Source of the DNA: UBA11524 sp963642705
GTDB taxonomy: Bacteria > Bacillota > Clostridia > Christensenellales > Aristaeellaceae
NCBI GenBank assembly: GCA_963642705.1
Contig: CAVIHU010000009.1
Span: forward strand, 14,495-78,494
DNA length: 64,000 nucleotides
Direction: 5' to 3'
The stretch's first letter is position 1. The number at the start of each line of letters is the position of its first letter. Shown here piece after piece: positions 1 to 8,073 of this stretch. Position numbers and translations under genes: made by a program. Below the pieces are notes generated by a model. The model was not told the DNA's origin. It saw only the letters and a program-made list of their open reading frames with translations, and did no database searches.

Positions 1-86
1 GTATTTCCGGGGTGCTTGATGCTTTATGGAGCTGTTGTTGAAGAAGGATGGTGGCTACAGCAGCACAGATGGTTGCACTTCAAACG

Positions 87-546
87 TTACTCTTTCTTTG
101 TCTGATACGGTTTCCCATCCTTATTGTAAGTCAAGTTAAATACCAGATCGCTCAGCCACTTCTTGAATTCAGGATTGTCCGTATCCCAAAGGAACCGTTC
201 TCTGATGATTGGGACATCCGCAACCGGAACGGCACACACATTCCACTTGCGGTAATGGTGAATTCCGCCTCCTCATGGCAAACTTTCAAAAGAAGGGGCT
301 TATTTGTCAATGCATTTGCACGAGGAATCTTACGGTGTGGACGAGCTGCCTCATAAGAGAGAACATACACGCCCGGAGCCACGATTGAATATTCATCTGA
401 GTTGACTGGCGCGCAGAATTGAACTGCTCACCAGTCAGTTGTTCTTTAAGCTTGACGAGATCGCGTTGCATTCCTTGCCGCACTTGAATTTGAAAGTTTG
501 CGTTAACCTTTCCATTCAGTCGTCTGATAGATGACCATTGTTCCAA
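87..546 (-). pseudogene. Frameshifted remnant of an unrecognised gene
   Basis: Reading leftward, three open segments in three different frames follow one another. The first starts near 546 (MEQWSSIRRLNG) and includes LVKLKEQLTGEQF. The second, in another frame, includes VAPGVYVLSYEAARPHRK and runs to about 150. The third, in the last frame, opens near 272 and reads DVPIIRERFLWDTDNPEF, ending in a TAA at 87-89. Each segment has ordinary protein-like composition and they overlap in order, as expected for one gene broken by two indels. I do not recognise the product. It lies just downstream of the accessory minus-strand cluster. The alternative is that only the last segment is a genuine C-terminus, or that the frames are chance. 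No good ribosome site is visible. Confidence 0.35.
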
Positions 547-556
547 ACCTCTTGAA

Positions 557-1309
557 TCAATCGAATGTAAAGCCTCCGCCCTTCGTCATGATGATAGGAG
601 TGTATTCGACCCGCAGGATGTTGCCTTCGCTAAGTGTAACGGTTCCTTCTGTATTATTCCAGTCAAGGATGGTCTCCTTGCCCTTATTGAAGGTATTGCT
701 TGCCTCCTTGGAATCCTGGAAGACGCGCACACGCGAGGTGGTGGTTCCGCTAAAATAAATCCTGTATGTTCCAGCAGGTATCTCTTCACCGATGGTATAG
801 TTCCCCTTCGGAATAGTGGTTCCAGATGGGATTGTATAACCGTTGCCACGCTCAGAAACATTCCCAACACGAGCAACTTCTGCGCCGTTATATCGGAGGC
901 TCAGGTATTCACCGGGATAAAGGCTAATCCGTGTTTCACCATCACCCTTGAACGAACCCTCCACTCTGGGCATGTCACCAAGCCATAGCCGATCAACATC
1001 GTATTTGTACATGGATTCATTTTCGTAGACGTAGTAATCGGTTCTCGAAACATCACTGTCTCCGTTCTGGACGAATTTGAAGGTGTAGACACCTGCAGGC
1101 AGGTCTTCGCCGATCTTATACTGACCAGAACCCAGCACCATCTTTTCTCCGCCGGGGCGGCTTGCGATTTCGTCTGCCAAATCGGATCTGATCTCAAGCA
1201 GTTCTTCGAGAGAATAGCCAGAAAAATCAATCGTGCCCTCAGCTATGGCAGTTGTGAAGCTGACCAATAGAACCAGAATGGAGAGAGCCAAAGCCATCAT
1301 TTTTTTCAT
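557..1309 (-). CDS. Secreted protein with two repeated beta-type domains
   Basis: The 250-aa product begins with a clear signal peptide (Lys-Lys, a hydrophobic run, then AIAEG at about residue 24), so it is exported, and no lipobox Cys is seen. The mature part contains two related units, each with the pattern Gly-x-Tyr-x-Ile-Gly-Glu-x-(I/L)-Pro-Ala-Gly-x-Tyr (about residues 62-76 and 168-182), followed by predicted beta strands and a Ser/Thr-rich stretch. This looks like an internal duplication of a small beta-sandwich-like domain. I know of no characterised function; similar repeats occur in secreted or cell-surface Clostridia proteins. It is the last intact gene of the accessory cluster, 20 nt downstream of the zinc-ribbon gene, so co-transcription is plausible. 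Confidence 0.75.
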   Translation of the reverse strand: MKKMMALALSILVLLVSFTTAIAEGTIDFSGYSLEELLEIRSDLADEIASRPGGEKMVLGSGQYKIGEDLPAGVYTFKFVQNGDSDVSRTDYYVYENESMYKYDVDRLWLGDMPRVEGSFKGDGETRISLYPGEYLSLRYNGAEVARVGNVSERGNGYTIPSGTTIPKGNYTIGEEIPAGTYRIYFSGTTTSRVRVFQDSKEASNTFNKGKETILDWNNTEGTVTLSEGNILRVEYTPIIMTKGGGFTFD

Positions 1310-1329
1310 CGGATATGTCCTCCTTTTTC

Positions 1330-1572
1330 TTAGTCGATTCTCATAGTGCGCCAGAAACGGACGTCGGCGGTTTTACCGCATTCACTGCAAGCCAGCCCGT
1401 CGAAGAATCCGCCGGTCTCCAGCCGTTCATAATCAGCCGGATAGACCGATGACCTGACGATCGATTTTCTCATGCAGTAAGGGCAAAGATACGTGTGCTC
1501 CAGAATGGCCTGGCTTTCATTCCGGGATATGACCTGATAGGTCATGCCAGGCATCTGCTTGTGCTTTGCCAT
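1330..1572 (-). CDS. Small zinc-ribbon protein
   Basis: The 80-aa product carries two Cys pairs, YLCPYCMRKS (about residues 30-39) and LACSECGKT (about 62-70), the spacing expected for a single zinc ribbon. I chose the ATG at 1572 (MAKHKQMPG) because a GAGGTGG ribosome site sits about 12 nt upstream; a GTG at 1593 would overlap the preceding gene. It starts 8 nt after the stop of the small gene at 1580-1807, so the two are probably translated from one message. Zinc ribbons of this size often mediate protein or nucleic-acid contacts. No specific role can be assigned. Confidence 0.65.
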   Translation of the reverse strand: MAKHKQMPGMTYQVISRNESQAILEHTYLCPYCMRKSIVRSSVYPADYERLETGGFFDGLACSECGKTADVRFWRTMRID

Positions 1573-1579
1573 CAGCCTG

Positions 1580-1807
1580 TTACACCACCTCACCAGCAGC
1601 CTCGATGTGACCGCGCTCCTGCAGGTAATCTATCAGCTTTTCATATCCCCATTTCCCAAGCCGATACATACCATAGGCTGCGATCATGGCGGTCAGTGTT
1701 TGCCCCGCTCCAACGCGCCATCCAGTACGGTAAACTACTCCGATACCTGCAAGCTCGCTGCCTTTACCCACCTGCTTCAGAAAGTGGGCTATCTGTGCTC
1801 CACTCAT
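1580..1807 (-). CDS. Small protein of unknown function, possibly membrane-associated
   Basis: The 75-aa product has a moderately hydrophobic, glycine-rich centre (about residues 18-48, GVVYRTGWRVGAGQTLTAMI), followed by a charged tail. It could insert weakly in a membrane or form an amphipathic helix; I do not recognise a family. The start is well supported: AGGAGG lies 7 nt before the ATG at 1807. It follows a strong minus-strand terminator (1895-1928), so it probably has its own promoter in 1808-1895, although I could not find a convincing one there. It is likely co-expressed with the zinc-ribbon gene just downstream. Confidence 0.6.
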   Translation of the reverse strand: MSGAQIAHFLKQVGKGSELAGIGVVYRTGWRVGAGQTLTAMIAAYGMYRLGKWGYEKLIDYLQERGHIEAAGEVV

Positions 1808-1894
1808 AACAATTCCTCCTTCTGGGTGGCTGTTCTTCCATCCGAGGGCAGTTTATCATGAACAGTTCTAAAATTGGATTTACTGGTGCAGACG

Positions 1895-1928
1895 AAAAAA
1901 TGGCACTGCATTAGCTGCAGTGCCATTT
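1895..1928 (-). terminator. Intrinsic terminator
   Basis: A perfect 13-bp stem (AAATGGCACTGCA paired with TGCAGTGCCATTT) closes a 5-nt loop, and the minus-strand transcript continues with a U run (A run at 1895-1900 on the plus strand). It lies just past the stop of the gene at 1935-2654 and should end the kinase-cluster transcript. Confidence 0.85.
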
Positions 1929-1934
1929 CCCATT

Positions 1935-2654
1935 TCAGCGTCCATGGTAGGTAATTACAATCGGCACATCCGGCATGTAGATTTTGCCGCCATTCATGAT
2001 GGTATGACCGTTGACTGTGATTTCGTCAATTTTGTCACTATTAACCAGTGCCGTTAGCAGGTTCAGGTCGTGAAGATTGACGCATGTCACATTCTTGAAG
2101 CCTGCAGCCCGCAGAGAATCTTCAACTGCAAAATACTTCTTGTCTGAAAATGGCGTAAGCCCATCGGGGAAACGGATACCGCCTTGCTTCTCAATGATCT
2201 TCTCGTTCTCCTTTTCGGGAAGCCACTTAAAGACCAGGTATGCACCGCCACCAATGATCGGAGCGCAGGCATAAAACAGGAACGCGAAGCCGCCAGCCCA
2301 TCCCGGCATCTCTTCAGTTCCCGGAGAGATCATCAGCACCACGGCAATGGCCAACAGAATCAATGTGACGATAAGCCAGATGATCGTCAGAACCTTCCTG
2401 AGGGACGAATTCTTTTCTGTAAGCTCCAGTTCCTTCAGGCGAATGATCCGTTCAGTCTCTGCTTGGTGAATCCCAGCCTCATCGATCTGCCGAAACACGT
2501 ACTCATTCTCATTGCTGATCAGCACTTTGGCACCGCAATAGGTACAGAACGCCTGCGTCCTGTTTTCCTCAATGGAAAGCGTTTGACCGCAATCCGGGCA
2601 CTTCACAGAAATCAACTTATAACCCAAGCTCATCATCTCCCAAAGATAAAACAA
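1935..2654 (-). CDS. Zinc-ribbon membrane protein
   Basis: The product (up to 239 aa) has an N-terminal zinc ribbon (VKCPDCGQTL and AFCTYCGAKV, about residues 18-44), a short charged helix, two hydrophobic segments (about 86-108 and 121-144) predicted to cross the membrane, and a cytosolic C-terminal domain of about 90 aa containing PFSDKKYFAVEDSLRAAGF. That tail resembles the small alpha/beta domains attached to zinc-ribbon membrane proteins next to bacterial Ser/Thr kinases, but I cannot name it. The start is uncertain: a TTG at 2654 or one of two adjacent ATG codons (2636, 2633) just after GGGAG. It lies 8 nt after the small membrane gene at 2663-3028 and is probably in the kinase operon. 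Confidence 0.7.
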   Translation of the reverse strand: MFYLWEMMSLGYKLISVKCPDCGQTLSIEENRTQAFCTYCGAKVLISNENEYVFRQIDEAGIHQAETERIIRLKELELTEKNSSLRKVLTIIWLIVTLILLAIAVVLMISPGTEEMPGWAGGFAFLFYACAPIIGGGAYLVFKWLPEKENEKIIEKQGGIRFPDGLTPFSDKKYFAVEDSLRAAGFKNVTCVNLHDLNLLTALVNSDKIDEITVNGHTIMNGGKIYMPDVPIVITYHGR

Positions 2655-2662
2655 ACGTCATC

Positions 2663-3028
2663 TTAGAATATCAGGTTAAACAAACCGCTTATAATCCACC
2701 AGATTGCTTCAAAAACGAACTTGATGATCGTCCAGATTAAATTGAAGATAAACCCCACAGCGCTTCCCAAGAATGACCAAAATCCATAACCAAATATGAG
2801 ACCCAACAAAATTAACGGAACTCCTATGACGACTAATGCACCGATACCTAGGATGGAAGCGCATCCCAAACAGCCCAAACCGCTATAATCTCCTCCACTT
2901 CCAGAGTACGAAGACCATTTTTTCTCCGATTTTGTGCGGTAGTGCACGGTTCGTCCACAGTAGGGGCATGTAGCTGTACGGGAATACTCATCCTTGATCA
3001 TTGCAGTATAGCATTTCCAGCACTTCAT
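2663..3028 (-). CDS. Small zinc-ribbon membrane protein
   Basis: The 121-aa product has an N-terminal zinc ribbon (MKCWKCYTAM, then ATCPYCGRTV at about residues 19-28), a Ser/Gly-rich linker, and three hydrophobic stretches between residues 50 and 121 rich in Gly, Ile, Phe and Trp. The start overlaps the stop of the kinase gene in an ATGA (3025-3028), a sign of translational coupling. It is probably a membrane partner or effector of the kinase-STAND protein. I recognise no named family. Confidence 0.7.
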   Translation of the reverse strand: MKCWKCYTAMIKDEYSRTATCPYCGRTVHYRTKSEKKWSSYSGSGGDYSGLGCLGCASILGIGALVVIGVPLILLGLIFGYGFWSFLGSAVGFIFNLIWTIIKFVFEAIWWIISGLFNLIF

Positions 3029-6000
3029 GACAGCTTTTCCTCTTCAGCCTTTTCCCGTATTTCCTTTGGGCACAGAGGAAGTCTCCACTCATACGGTGAG
3101 TCCTCCAAGTGCTTCTCAGCCTCCGCAAACGTCTGCTCAGCCTTGATAAATTCGCCGTTCATGGCATAGAGCCTTCCAAGGAACAACCATGCATCAAACC
3201 GAGCTTGCCTGTACCGGCGGACATCCCCGTTTTCGTTACACATTGCAATCGCCCGGGAAACGGTGTCAATGGCATCCTGATACCGTTCCAGCTGAATATA
3301 GGCGACAGCCGTTTCATCCACAAGATGATCGATCAGGGACAGCGGAGAATCCATTCTCGCTTCCGCATGCTCGGTCGCCTGACGCATGTGACGAAGGGCA
3401 TCCTCTTCATTCCCTATGATGGCAAAATACGTGGATGCAACGCAGTCAAAATGGTAATGCTCGTATCCATCTGGATAACCGGCCAGCAACTCTTCAGCCT
3501 CCGCGAGCATCTGCCCGCAGCGTTTTATCTTACTTTCTGTTTCGAACAGTGTCTGTGTTTTGTTGAGCAATACAGCGGCAAGCTGCTTTCTGGCGTCCGG
3601 ATGCCTGGACTTTCTGACTTCCGCAATCGCGGTGTCTTCATGCTTCAGGCATTCTTTGTCCTTCTTACGTCCATACTGGTTGTTGAGGAGGACAGCCTTG
3701 GCCCGGTGATACCATGACGTATAATAGTGACTGGGGTGCTTTTTCAGACAGGCTTTCATGTTCTTCAGTACATCATGAGCATCCTTGTAGTATCCCAGTC
3801 GTCCCAGCATGAAGGCACAGGTCTCATACAGCCGCAGAACACACCTTGGTTCAAGCTCTTCAGGATCATTCAGCAGGTGCAGCATATCGCCGGCGATTGT
3901 TTCATCTGCGTCCACCGGCGCGTCCATCAGGATCCGGAAGGTCAGCAACTGGCTGGCCGGTGTAGCGGGCTTTGCGTACACCAGCAGCTGCTCAGCAATG
4001 CATAGCAGCTCATACAGTTGGGCATAATTTTCAGGTGTTTGCTTATCCAGATCAGGCTGATTCTCCAGCGGATTCATCTTGTGGTGAAGCCGCGCCAGCA
4101 TTGCATCCAATGCATCCCTGACGGAGGTGTTCCAGGACCATGCATGAAGGTATTCCCGAATGATCGGATGGAAAATGATTCTCTGCGAGACAACCTCCAG
4201 CCAGCCGCCTTCCTCCATTTGATTGATCACTTCCAGATTGGGCAGGGTGGTGATTTCCCGCAGCAGTGAAACCCGGATGCCCTGCTGGTCAATGGCGGAG
4301 AGAATTTGAAGCAGCTGCTTTTCTTCGTCTGTAAACCGGTCGATCTCGATCAGCTTGTCCAGGATCACGGTCAGCGGGGCCATCATGGCATTCTGATCAT
4401 GCACATAATCGATCCGCTCGCAGGGAAGATGCTGAAATCCCGCCTCCTTCACCAACAAAGCAGCTTCATGCAGGGTCAGATAGCTTCTGGCAATCTGCCG
4501 TCCCAACAGTTCCATGGTCAGGGTATGACCATATACGGTGTTGGCGATGGTGACAAAATCCTGCATGTCCTGCTCATCAGTTATCTCCAAATGCGCATAC
4601 CGTTGGAATAACTGCGCCAATACTTCGGGATGCAGTTCCTCGACGCACAGGGCAGGGTACAGCCCCTCCGCCAGAGGGCTTCGGGAAATGAGCAGCACAT
4701 CCCAACCCACATTCTGAATGATCTGCAAATCCTCCAGTTGATCTTTTCGGGCATTATCCACAACCACCAGCACATGCTGGTCTGAGGCGATTTCTGTCAG
4801 CACCCGAAGCTTTCTTTCCAGATATTCTTCTTGCGGTTCAACGCTCAAGCGGGAAACGGTATTCACATGAACCAGGTGATCGTCGCAAAGCATTCTGACC
4901 ATGTTTCCATCGGCATACAGCCACAAAACAGCATCATACGCAGCCCGATGCTCAGCGAGATAAGCTCGCGCCAACGTGCTCTTGCCGATGCCACCCATGC
5001 CATACAGGTTGAACACATGCTGGTTCTCCGTATGCAGGAGTTGGTGCAGCGCTTCCATTTCGCTTTCCCGACCGGCAAAGAATACCGGGGCTGATATGGA
5101 AGATGAATGCAGCCAGGGCTTTGTTTCGTCCGACAGGTGAAGGATCTTCTGAAGCTGTTCGATTGCTTCATCCGCGCTCTGATACCGATCGGCATAATAA
5201 CTGGCCAGCGACTTATGAAAGAATTCCGTCAGTGCTGGAAACAGACGATCCTGATATGCTGCATCAGCATAAGCCATGCGAGCATAATCATATTCTGCGT
5301 CAGGATCGCAATCAAAAGCGGACGGGGTCTTGCCCCAAAGGGCATAGAACAGCACCGCACCAAGGCTGTAGATATCCGAGTGTCTGCCCAAATGGTGGAG
5401 CTTGCCGGTCTGCTGCTCCAGCGAAGCGTAGCCCTTGGTGTAGGAGGTGCGCAGACCGCTTGGATCATTGGCCCGAATGGCAGCTTTCAGTTCCTTCATG
5501 GAAATCATGGAATCGAAGTCGAACAGCTGCACCAGATCCAATGATCCCTCCAGCGTCAGAATGTTGTCCGGCTTCAGATCCAGATACAGGTATCCGGCAT
5601 CGTGAATACGCTGGAGCGCCTTGGCTGCGCCGATTAGCAGAGAAACGCAATCGTGCAGCGTTTCGCCCTGAAACTCAGCAAATGTCCGTCCGTTCATGTA
5701 CACGGAGACAATATATACGGTGCCGTTGGCATCGTATATATCCGAGGTGTTTGCTACCGCGTTGGTTAATCCGCTGACCGTAAACAATGCCTGGTTCCGC
5801 TGATAAGCGGCACGTAGACGATCCTTGGCAGCGGCAAATGAGTCCGCATCTCGGGAATCTGCGTCAAGAACACCATCCGCAGTCCGGGTGATCCGCAGGG
5901 CATGGGAATAGCATTCCTTGATGCGTACAAGCTTGAAGTTGCCCAGATTGTCGGTATAGGAGGCATCATACACAATACATGAACCGCCGCGCCCAACCTC

Positions 6001-6084
6001 GCGGTTGATGGTGTAAATGGTATAGCCGGTATTCGTTTCCAGCTTCAGCAAAGCGCCCGGGGTCAGCGCGATTCTTCCATCCAT
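3025..6084 (-). CDS. Ser/Thr protein kinase fused to STAND-type NTPase and TPR repeats
   Basis: The product is 1019 aa. Residues 1-320 form a protein kinase domain: a glycine-rich loop GRGGSC (31-36), the likely ATP lysine in IKECY (K56), a catalytic loop LDLKPDN (catalytic Asp169) and LFDFD in place of DFG (Asp189). Residues about 335-640 form a P-loop NTPase of the NB-ARC/STAND type: entry motif FAGRESEME, Walker A GMGGIGKST (362-370), a Walker B-like run VLVVVDNA. The remainder is helical and TPR-like. The start at 6084 (MDGRIALTPG) follows AAGGAGGGAGATCC; the longer reading frame to 6135 has no such site. STAND proteins are typically switch-like sensors that assemble on a trigger. Fusing one to a kinase suggests a signalling or possibly conflict-type role, which is inference. 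Confidence 0.88.
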   Translation of the reverse strand: MDGRIALTPGALLKLETNTGYTIYTINREVGRGGSCIVYDASYTDNLGNFKLVRIKECYSHALRITRTADGVLDADSRDADSFAAAKDRLRAAYQRNQALFTVSGLTNAVANTSDIYDANGTVYIVSVYMNGRTFAEFQGETLHDCVSLLIGAAKALQRIHDAGYLYLDLKPDNILTLEGSLDLVQLFDFDSMISMKELKAAIRANDPSGLRTSYTKGYASLEQQTGKLHHLGRHSDIYSLGAVLFYALWGKTPSAFDCDPDAEYDYARMAYADAAYQDRLFPALTEFFHKSLASYYADRYQSADEAIEQLQKILHLSDETKPWLHSSSISAPVFFAGRESEMEALHQLLHTENQHVFNLYGMGGIGKSTLARAYLAEHRAAYDAVLWLYADGNMVRMLCDDHLVHVNTVSRLSVEPQEEYLERKLRVLTEIASDQHVLVVVDNARKDQLEDLQIIQNVGWDVLLISRSPLAEGLYPALCVEELHPEVLAQLFQRYAHLEITDEQDMQDFVTIANTVYGHTLTMELLGRQIARSYLTLHEAALLVKEAGFQHLPCERIDYVHDQNAMMAPLTVILDKLIEIDRFTDEEKQLLQILSAIDQQGIRVSLLREITTLPNLEVINQMEEGGWLEVVSQRIIFHPIIREYLHAWSWNTSVRDALDAMLARLHHKMNPLENQPDLDKQTPENYAQLYELLCIAEQLLVYAKPATPASQLLTFRILMDAPVDADETIAGDMLHLLNDPEELEPRCVLRLYETCAFMLGRLGYYKDAHDVLKNMKACLKKHPSHYYTSWYHRAKAVLLNNQYGRKKDKECLKHEDTAIAEVRKSRHPDARKQLAAVLLNKTQTLFETESKIKRCGQMLAEAEELLAGYPDGYEHYHFDCVASTYFAIIGNEEDALRHMRQATEHAEARMDSPLSLIDHLVDETAVAYIQLERYQDAIDTVSRAIAMCNENGDVRRYRQARFDAWLFLGRLYAMNGEFIKAEQTFAEAEKHLEDSPYEWRLPLCPKEIREKAEEEKLS

Positions 6085-6144
6085 GGATCTCCCTCCTTGT
6101 CTTGGTACGGTATCATCATACCCCAGGCATTGCAAAGTCTGGAT

Positions 6145-7335
6145 TTACTGGTGTTCCTCCAGTGTTCCGGTCAGCAGTTCATTCCAGATGAAGCGGAATG
6201 TCCGCAGCGGTTCACTATCCTTCACTGCGTAAAAGAAGATCCAGTCATAGGGATTGCCCACATAAAGCTCCGTGTAACCGCAATCGATCAAATACCGGTT
6301 CATCTCGGCAATACAACGGTCAGGATCACCGGGAGATGCTTCATAATCGCCTTTGGCAATGGCTTTCTTGGCCCAAAACGTGTAGAAGGTCAGCAGAACG
6401 AGCCACTTCCGAACGCGTTCGTAGGATATGTGTTCGCCGCGAAGAATCAGATCAATGCCCTGCCTGTCCGGGAAGGAATCCTGCGCGTCATCATGGAGCT
6501 TTTCCAGAATGGGTTTGATGGAGCGGTCGGTGCCGAGCTTTTTGACGGTCTTCTTGTCCAGCTGAAGGATGGCAAGATAGGCATCATACGGTTTTGCTCC
6601 ATCTGTGCTTGTGCGGAAGACGCTTTTTTTCCCCATAGCTTCATCGTCCAGCTGAGAGGAGAGCTTTTCATGTTCCTGAATCAGCAACCCATTCGGCCCC
6701 GCGGCCTGTCGCCATAGCCGCCGAATGGTCTCGTATGCGGTCACGTTTCCGTAGGAAACAAACTTACTGATGTTCTCATTCAGCCAGTCAATAAACTCTT
6801 CCTTGGACTCCAGATCGTTCAGTTCCGCGATGATGGAGCCAGTATAAACCACATCACCGTTTCCGGCATCCTTACCGGAAAGGCCCACTTGAGACTGGAT
6901 GTCCAGCGCATCCGCCCAAGTCAGGCCATTGTTCAGGCAGAAATAGTAGATGGCCTCCTGCATCAGATGGCAATTGAAGCTGCGCTCCCTGGTATAGATC
7001 CGCCGGAAGAACTCGTCCGTTTCGCTGCCATCAAGCCCAAACGCAAAACAGATCTGGAAGACGGTATCCCGCTTCACCGGCTGCCCCGAAAACCACTCCC
7101 GGACTTCGCGCGGCGCATCCATGTTTGCCTTTGCAAAAGCGGCCTTGATAAAAGCAACCTTGGCTTCCACATCGGTAACGTCACCGGTATAGCCATGCTC
7201 CGTTAGAAACTCATCCATCGCCTCGGAGAAAGACCGAAAGAGCTGCACGACTTCGAGCAGCTCTTCGATAAAATTGTCGTCTTCCCAGGAGATGGTGTCG
7301 AGTGGTTTTTGTAAAATAGTCGTATAAGACGGCAT
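6145..7335 (-). CDS. Unrecognised protein encoded upstream of the kinase-STAND gene
   Basis: The product is 396 aa and appears soluble and largely helical. An N-terminal part (about residues 60-120, with KRDTVFQICFAFGLDG) has the rhythm of an XRE-like helix-turn-helix followed by a helical extension seen in some regulators, but the match is only by eye. The C-terminal half has no motif I know. The ATG at 7335 is preferred because AAAGGAA lies 6 nt upstream; codons at 7350 and 7362 lack a site. It sits 60 nt before the kinase gene in the same direction, so the pair is likely co-transcribed and functionally linked. It could be a regulator, a kinase substrate or an adaptor. Confidence 0.7.
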   Translation of the reverse strand: MPSYTTILQKPLDTISWEDDNFIEELLEVVQLFRSFSEAMDEFLTEHGYTGDVTDVEAKVAFIKAAFAKANMDAPREVREWFSGQPVKRDTVFQICFAFGLDGSETDEFFRRIYTRERSFNCHLMQEAIYYFCLNNGLTWADALDIQSQVGLSGKDAGNGDVVYTGSIIAELNDLESKEEFIDWLNENISKFVSYGNVTAYETIRRLWRQAAGPNGLLIQEHEKLSSQLDDEAMGKKSVFRTSTDGAKPYDAYLAILQLDKKTVKKLGTDRSIKPILEKLHDDAQDSFPDRQGIDLILRGEHISYERVRKWLVLLTFYTFWAKKAIAKGDYEASPGDPDRCIAEMNRYLIDCGYTELYVGNPYDWIFFYAVKDSEPLRTFRFIWNELLTGTLEEHQ

Positions 7336-7362
7336 GACTGTTCCTTTCATCAGCTTTGGCAA

Positions 7363-7566
7363 TCAGCAGTGGACTCCTTTTAACTTGTCAATGGTTTCCT
7401 CTGCCAGCTGCTGTTTGATCAATCCCTTATGGGCATAAACCGCGATTTCTGCAGAAGCTCCGTCGCACATGATAATTGCCTGTGTAAGTATATTTCCGAG
7501 CATTTCCATTTTTACGGTCGTGATGGAATGGTGATTATCCGGATCTTCCTTCAGAGTATTGCCCAT
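7363..7566 (-). CDS. Short ORF cut by the IS3 remnant
   Basis: The 67-aa product (MGNTLKEDPDNHHS, then MEMLGNILTQ, ending KLKGVHC) is not recognised. Its ATG at 7566 coincides with the left edge of transposase homology, so the original 5' end was probably removed by the insertion and this may be the surviving C-terminal part of a longer gene. No good ribosome site precedes the ATG. It points toward the kinase cluster and may once have been its first gene. Confidence 0.4.
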   Translation of the reverse strand: MGNTLKEDPDNHHSITTVKMEMLGNILTQAIIMCDGASAEIAVYAHKGLIKQQLAEETIDKLKGVHC

Positions 7567-7893
7567 ACACTTCCAAAGCATACCTCGACCTGACACAAGC
7601 ATACCACGTTTCGCCGTCGATGTCCAGTCCCGGATGTCCTTACGACAACGCGGCGATGGAAAACTTCTTCGGCACCTTGAAAACGGAATGCCTGTACCGC
7701 GCCTGCTTTTCTTCCCGCGCTGAGGTGGAACAGCTCGTTGCCGAGTACATCCATTTCTACAATTTTGAGCGTATTTCGCTCAAAAACGGCCTTACCCCGC
7801 TTGAAATTCGAGGCAAGACCGCTTAAAATGGTTTTGTTCTTCAACAGGGTTTTTCTTTTCACCGTCCGTCGGACGGGGTACGGTCCAATTCGC
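7566..7893 (+). mobile_element. IS3-family insertion sequence remnant (transposase C-terminus)
   Basis: From about 7566 to 7826 one plus-strand frame encodes the C-terminal part of an IS3-type DDE transposase: YTSKAYLDLTQ, then SMSSPGCPYDNAAMENFFG (the family SMS-x-G-x-x-x-DNA-x-x-E-x-FF signature with the catalytic Glu), then YIHFYNFERI and the final LTPLEIRGK. The N-terminal DDE residues and orfA are missing. The DNA after the stop, ending about 7893 with GGGGTACGGTCCA, resembles an IS3 right end, but no matching left end is visible. It marks the right boundary of the accessory block and is not expected to be mobile. Confidence 0.8.
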
Positions 7894-8006
7894 TGCAGGA
7901 TGTTTTATTGCGCCCAAATGCGTCCATTCTCAAGCAATACCGAAAAATGCGACTTCTTGATTGGTGTCTCAGAACTCGATGACATGTATTTGATGAGGGA
8001 ATCATC

Positions 8007-8035
8007 TTGACAAAAGTGATAAATTGTGATACTTT
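8007..8035 (+). promoter_or_regulatory. Promoter of the AgrC/AgrA-like operon
   Basis: TTGACA at 8007-8012, a 17-nt spacer, and TACTTT at 8030-8035. The -35 is perfect and the -10 is weak, which fits a regulated promoter. It lies 38 nt before the histidine kinase start. Confidence 0.7.
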
Positions 8036-8073
8036 TTTAGTAGATATTCAATAAAAAAAGGGGGCGGCAGGCG

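Noticed and set aside
7738..8010. 90-aa plus-strand ORF between the IS remnant and the histidine kinase
   Set aside because: It is a frame shadow of the transposase tail, and runs into the histidine kinase promoter; no ribosome site.
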